A stretch of 64,000 nucleotides of DNA from NCBI RefSeq assembly GCF_040802235.1, contig NC_133162.1, positions 1,381,501 through 1,445,500 on the forward strand, read 5' to 3'. Each line of letters starts with the position of its first letter. The first letter of the stretch is position 1. The position numbers and the translations under genes are program-made. The notes beneath the pieces were generated by a model. It was not told where the DNA came from. It was given only the letters and a program-made list of their open reading frames with translations, and ran no database searches. Below, in pieces: positions 58,763 to 64,000 of this stretch. This stretch comes from Manis javanica (Eukaryota; Chordata; Mammalia; Pholidota; Manidae).

Positions 58763-60682
58763 TGAGCCTGACATCTACTGCTCCCGCGTCTCCTCCCCTC
58801 CCAGCTGACCACCCTCTTCCCTCTGCCTCTCCTGGGGCGCTGTGGGCCCACGGGGAGGGGGGCTGGGGCAGGGTCTGCAGCCCTTGCCACAGGACGGGAG
58901 GGTAGCCAGGAAGAGGGGAGGGGTGGCCGTGAGTGGAGCAGTGAGCGCATGTCTCCTCTGATGGGAAGTGAGACCCACCTCCATGCCCTTCAACTCCACA
59001 CCTGGGCCTGAAGCCCAGGCCCCTGCCCAGAACTGACCACCCTGGAACCCAGGACCCCTGTTCTTGGGAGGTGTGCTCTCCGAGCCAGCCCCTTCTGAAG
59101 GCTTTGCCACTGCACTTCCTGGATCCTCAAGGCCACTTGGGGAGAGAGTCCCCCATCACAGACCCTGGGACGGTCAGGGGAAGGGACGGCATCACTGACT
59201 GTCAAGGTCCCTGTTGGAGCCGAGCCACAGCCTCTGCTAAAGATCTCGTGCTGACGCCAGTCGCTGCCAGGATGCAGGGAGCTGCTCGGGGTGGAGGGTG
59301 ACCGTGGGGTCTGCAGGCCTGGGGCTGGGGCTGTGCCTACAGCCCAGGATAGAGACACAGCCTCGAATCTGTTGCTGGGCCTTCCCCCTCAGAGGGGCAA
59401 AACATGCACAATTGGGCAGCCTCCCAAAGGGGTGGGGGGCACAGCCTCTGGCTCATTTTCCCAAGTCCAGTTGGAGGGTGGGGGCCTGACCTCCTCAGCT
59501 CCACCACTTTATCCTGTGGGCCGGACCTCCTTCTGGGGCGTTGTGCAGACCAGCCCTAGGTCACCCAGGCTCCCGGCACCCTGGGAGAAATGTCCTCCCT
59601 GCCTGAAGGGCTTGGCGCCCCCTTCTCCTGGGGGAGAGAGTCCCAGCCTGAGCAGCCAGAGGCTGGCTGCTGCCTGAGCAGGATGTGGGGTGTGGACCTC
59701 CGGGCGCAAATACGTACAATGAGAAGGAAGCTGCAGAAGGTGCCACATGGACCAGGAAGCGACGGGTGAGCGTAAACAGCACGGGGGGCGCCCTTGGACC
59801 TCCTGTGAGGGCGACAGGGGGCCGGTGGCTCTATCCCAAGGTAATGCTCCTTTTTGCTGGACTTGTGTTCATTTGTTTGCAGGAAAATGAGAATGTCTAA
59901 AATGAGACAGTGTTGCTGACAGTAATCAGGCCTTTCAGGTTCTGTTTTCCGGGATTGTGCCCCTTCTCTGTCTTTTCCGTCTTATTTAACTTTCCCTGTT
60001 TTAGAGATGTGGAAACTTAGGGCTTTACCTGCTTGCTTAGGAAGAAGAAAAAGAACCCAAAGAAATGCCCATTTCTCATGAGTCCCGTGAGTGCCACATG
60101 GCCCCTGGGTAACAGGTGGTGCCTGTCGCGAAGGAGGCACTCGGCTGTCACTGCGGCTGGCTTCCTCCGGAGCTCCAGCACAGCGGCTTAGGATCTGCCT
60201 CTGGGGCCCCGGGGGGTCTTCGAAAGCTTTGCAGACATAGGTTTAGAACTTTTCTTCCATTTTTGTGTCACAGATGAGGCCTGGTAAATTGAAAGGAGAG
60301 AAGTTTAAGTTTCCAAATCATTGATTAATTCAGGTCTGGACCTTTCCAGGGATCCCCCGGTTCTGCAGTGTTGCCAGGAGGAGCCCCTACAGCCCAGCAG
60401 AAGAGCCAGTCCACCATCTCTAGGACAAAGAGCATCTGGTTGCCCTTCCTTTAGATGGCTAGCACGCTGAGGGGAGCAACCCCATCACGCAGCACCAAGG
60501 AAACTGGACCGGGACACCTATAAGGTGCTTTCATTAGAGGAGGGTGGTTGGGGAGTTAAGGTCCCATCCAGCCCGTTTGCTTTCACCTGGTGGAGGAGGT
60601 CAGAGCCTCAGATCTGAATACAGCACTGAGCCTGGCTCGGGCACCTCATTGCTCACCCTTGGCCCAGGCCTCCCTGGATGGG

Positions 60683-60794
60683 GAGGTGGCCAGGGTACAG
60701 GAAGAGAGGGACAGGGAGCAGGGAGAGAGGGCCAGGGTGCAGGGGCAGATGACCAGGGCATGGGAAGAGATGGCCAGGGTGCAGGGGGCCCTCC
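60683..60794. repeat. G-rich minisatellite, about 20-22 bp unit
   Basis: Imperfect units of the form (G)GCCAGGGTGCAGGaagAGAGa recur about five times (gccagggtacaggaagagag, gacagggagcagggagagag, ggccagggtgcaggggcaga, tgaccagggcatgggaagaga, tggccagggtgcagggggcc). The array is short and diverged. Confidence 0.8.
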
Positions 60795-61001
60795 TTATTA
60801 AAATAAAGCTTTCCAGCGGGGATGGCAAACCAAACTGGGTGCCCTGGACTCGATCCACTGGGATTTGCCTGTGTGGGAGCTGGCCAGCTTCCTGCCAACG
60901 TGTGGGCTGTGTGCTGCCACGGGCTAGCTCATCCCCCTTTCTGGTTGAAGATTGGTCACATTCCCAGGGAGAGTCCCATGGGCAGCCTTCCTAGCCATGC
61001 A

Positions 61002-61182
61002 AATGGGGTAGCCAGGAAGGGGACCCCTAAGGCTGAGCATGCTGCTCCCCTGGATTCCCTGGTATCAGGGCCACCTTTGCATGAAGGCCAGGAGCCTCTT
61101 GGGAGGACAGGATCCCTTTTTTCATGAGGTTCCACATTTGGGAGCTTCTCTGATAGGTTGTGAGGTCCCTATTTAGGCCCCC
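61002..61182 (+). repeat. Copy A of a diverged direct repeat
   Basis: From AATGGGGTAGCCAGGAAGG to the segment with 'gggagcttctctgataggttgtgagg', this matches 61818-62012 in the same orientation with small indels and scattered substitutions. The family, if any, was not recognised. Confidence 0.85.
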
Positions 61183-61817
61183 AGGCAGGAGAGACCTGGG
61201 TGTCAGAGGGCACTGAAGGGAGGGGCCTATAACTGGGAAAAAGGCTGGCCCTGGCACAGTGTGGTGACAAGGGGGGCCTTGGGGGAATAGCTGACGGTCA
61301 GTGTGAACTAGGAAAGCCAAAGCTGGGCACCCCAAACCTGCAGGGCCTGGGCTCCCAGGCATCAGGTACAAGGAGGGCCATGTGGGCTCCACAGCACCAC
61401 GGGGACTTGCCTCCCACAGGGACACCTGGTGGCAGCAGAAGGCAACTGTGGATGGATTTAAGTTCCTCCAGATTGAGCTTGAAGGTGCAGATTGCAGGCA
61501 GCCAGGTGGGATTCTGGGCCCCCTGGGAAGACATTATTTGGATAAATGAAAGCAAAGCGGTGTCATGATGTCCTAAGCTAAACACACAGGCTTGTGTTTC
61601 CTCTAGACCCTGAGCAACTTGAGGGCCAGGGTGGGTCTCCACCTGCAAGGTGATGAGGGAGGAGCTCTAGTGAGCCCCCTGCCCGTGAGCAGGGAGACCT
61701 GTCTCCTCAGTGCTCAAGGCACAGTAGGTGGTCAGAAAACATCTGCAGGACAGGAGACAACTCCGCACGGCCCTGGGACTGGTGACGGAGCTGTAAGCTG
61801 CCAGGAAGGGAACCAGT

Positions 61818-62012
61818 AATGGGGCAGCCAGGAAGGACCCCCAAGGCTGAGCAAGCTGTCCCCTGGATTCCCTGGTAGCAGGGCCACCTTTGCACGAAGG
61901 CCAGAGCATCCTGGGAGGACAGGGATCAGGTACTGGACCTCTTTCTTCATGAAGTTCCACGTCCGGGAGCTTCTGTGATGGGTTGGGAGGGTATGGCTCT
62001 GCCTACAGGCCA
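61818..62012 (+). repeat. Copy B of a diverged direct repeat
   Basis: From AATGGGGCAGCCAGGAAGG to 'gggagcttctgtgatgggttgggagg', this is the partner of 61002-61182. The two copies start 816 bp apart. They could be a local duplication or the two ends of an unrecognised element. Confidence 0.85.
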
Positions 62013-63649
62013 GCCCACCTGGTTTCCTCTGGTGTCGACCCAGCATGCGAGGGCCGTTGAATTCTGCAGCTGAAAGAACGAGCGTCCATGTGGTGACACA
62101 GGAGACCAGCACTGCCTCTCACCGCCGGCCCTGTGACGAAGGCTATTCAAGGAACAAGAAGAGATGAGACCATCAGGGTTTACTGCCCTTGCCGGACACT
62201 GTTCGGCTATCAGATATTCTAAATGCACAGATTTCTAGCAGGCTCCTGGGGGTGTTATTGCTAGACCTGAAGATCCATTTCTCCTCAATTTGGAGCTCAT
62301 TTTATGTTCCACATTGTAAAGCTTGTCATTTCAGACTGACATAGGAGATGAGGAGAAAAATAACTGATTTAGAAAAATGAGACTCCATAAACAATATAAG
62401 TAACGATAAATGAGTAATTTGGGAGCATCTGCAGAATACTCAGCGCTCAAATGCTGGCCTGGAATGGTGCCCTGTCACCGTCACTGGTTGGACACAATTC
62501 CCGAGGCGGAGGCAGGAGGTGCGCCGAGGCCGGGGCTGCTCATTGGACAGCGTGATGTTTGCCTCTGATCTCAGGACGACGGGGTGGGAGTGGAGGCGCT
62601 CTGCCCGTGGGAACGGCCTCTGCCTCATCCTTAGCAGCGCAAGTGTGAGGAGAAGGCAAATCGTGTCCTTGGCTAAGCCTCCCCTGCTTGGGGAGCTTCA
62701 GTCTCTGCTCCTCAGGCTGGATTCTCCCCTCCATGCTCGGTGTCCCAGATGCCCACGTGCATCTGGATAAAAAGGATGCATCTCCTGGAGCACCGTCTCA
62801 TTCCATTGCAACTCATTCAGGCAATATTTTCTGTATTAAAACAAATGAGTGTATTATAGATAGAATGAAATGCTGGAATTAAAAAAATACAGGATAAAGC
62901 TTGTGGGATATTTTCTGTAGGCAGCTCCAGGCCAAATCCCAGATCCCTGGTGCAGTTAAGTTTATTTGCCTCTGAATCTGCAGAAAGTTCCAGCAGCTCT
63001 GGGTGAGGTGCTGCCCTCCCCGTGTGGTCATCAGGCCCTGTCATTTCTCCTGGGGCTATTTTGGGTGAGTAGCTCAGCTTCCAGCCTCGGCCTCCCTGGC
63101 TGCGTCCGGTGTGAGCCCCACAGCTGATGGAGCAGCCCTGCGCCTGGGCAGGCGCATCCTGCGCATCTCCTCCCCTCCCACCAGGCTGGAGAGGGTCCCC
63201 AGGTCCAGCCACCCAGGCCTTCTGATCTAGACCTTCTGTTGATCGCAATGTGAGTAGGTCAGCACTCCCGTCTGGGTACTGGATTTTGGCCTTAGGGATC
63301 GTTCTCAACATTAAAGATGATTTCCACGCCGTTTCCGGGGGGAAGAGAAGAGTCCAATGCAGACAGGGGTAGAGCCGTGGAAAGGGCCTGGCAAGCTGTG
63401 CGCCAGAGACGGGGGGCCCACTGCAGAGCCCGCCCACGGGATGCCCAGCACACCTGCGCTCAGGCAAGGGGGCGGTACCTTGGAAAGGCTGCCCAGAGGA
63501 GTCCACGCGAGGAAGGTCACGTGAAAGCCGTGCATGAGGGTCCTGTCGCCCCGCTCCTCTCTCCTGGGACCCCTCCGGCCCGCTCTCCGGTCTGGCTGGG
63601 GGCCCACCCACTCGCCCCTCCAACCCCCAGCTCGGGGCTTTGCAGGTGA

Positions 63650-63960
63650 CGACCTCACATGTTTATTACCATAAATTAAATATGCTTATTTCAGACAGTG
63701 TTGAAGTGTTTATCAGCTCTGACTTTTAAAATATTTATTAAATTAGTAGCTCAATTTTGTCCCTTGAACAGATCAAGAACCATTGTTTGTTTATTTAGTC
63801 TCAGTATAATTGCAAGGTAAGGTCTTAAATACAGCTTTTTAACACTTTAATAGGATGCCAGACATTTCAACTGAGATAAAATCTGGCATAATAATAAGAG
63901 CACTTATAAAGGCTTTGGAGGTGAAAACGCCATGCCTTACATGGATGATGTGGAGCTTTG
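63650..63960. other. AT-rich block at the window end, possible conserved non-coding element
   Basis: Base composition changes sharply at about 63655 from GC-rich to AT-rich. The segment contains repeated TTTATTA/ATAAATTAA-type motifs, no repeat family I recognise, and no open frame. This is the look of many developmental enhancers, but there is no direct evidence. Confidence 0.3.
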
Positions 63961-64000
63961 ACTGGTAAATAGAGATTCCTGTCCCCCGCCACCCCAGGGG

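Larger units (their letters stand above)
45961..64000. other. Intergenic region upstream of PPP2R2D
   Basis: No exon with recognisable protein similarity was found on either strand. The region carries the repeats listed separately. Stretches at 49.1-51.5, 51.7-54.9, 58.0-60.5 and 62.0-63.6 kb are GC-rich, largely unique-looking DNA with many short overlapping ORFs and no feature I can support. A non-coding RNA cannot be excluded. Confidence 0.65.

Noticed and set aside
62817..63623. 268-codon open frame on the - strand in intergenic DNA
   Set aside because: It begins at TTG, not ATG, lies in GC-rich sequence with other long shadow frames, and shows no recognisable domain or exon structure.
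1..64000. CRISPR arrays, bacterial operons, insertion sequences, phage genes
   Set aside because: None is present. The split genes and repeat content are mammalian, and the short tandem repeats lack the spacer structure of CRISPR.
1..64000. tRNA, rRNA, U6 or snoRNA genes
   Set aside because: Reading both strands by eye showed no cloverleaf A/B box pair or small nuclear RNA signature. A covariance-model scan (tRNAscan-SE, Infernal) was not possible here.

Overview
This is a vertebrate nuclear window, almost certainly from a placental mammal. Its genes are split by GT-AG introns, it has a CpG-island promoter, and about half of it is intronic or intergenic DNA carrying old mammalian repeats (MIR, L2, L1, MLT1/MLT2 LTRs, Tigger and hAT relics). 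No Alu, B1/B2 or other abundant lineage-specific SINE was spotted, so a primate or mouse-like rodent is unlikely. I cannot name the species. The gene pair matches the human 10q26.3 interval (PPP2R2D next to BNIP3), shown here in the opposite orientation.

Layout. Positions 1-3720 hold the 3' half of BNIP3 on the + strand: the end of an intron, the last three coding exons (BH3-like region, transmembrane anchor, C-terminal tail), and a 3'UTR with two poly(A) signals. Positions 3721 to about 9890 separate two convergent genes and contain a degraded L1 3' end and a GC-rich block with long but probably meaningless ORFs. Positions about 9890-45500 hold the complete PPP2R2D gene on the - strand. Ten coding exons were placed base by base. 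They sum to 1362 nt (453 codons plus stop), every junction keeps frame, and every intron is GT-AG. The promoter lies in a CpG island at about 44.93-45.96 kb with a palindromic CRE, a YY1-like site and CCAAT boxes.

Positions about 46-64 kb lie upstream of PPP2R2D. I found no supportable gene there. The region holds an L2 relic, an L1 interrupted by an MLT2 LTR, an MLT1 LTR, a 1.2 kb L1 ORF2 relic, a minisatellite, a diverged direct duplication of about 180 bp, and an AT-rich terminal block that could be a conserved non-coding element.

The two genes are unrelated in function: BNIP3 is a mitochondrial outer-membrane mitophagy/cell-death protein and PPP2R2D is the B55-delta regulatory subunit of PP2A. 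I found no sign of a novel multi-gene system. The most noteworthy non-genic items are the hAT transposase relic in PPP2R2D intron 2, the nested repeat insertions, the 80-nt G-rich first intron and the duplicated block at 61-62 kb. Repeat family names come from recognising consensus sequences by memory and should be confirmed with RepeatMasker.
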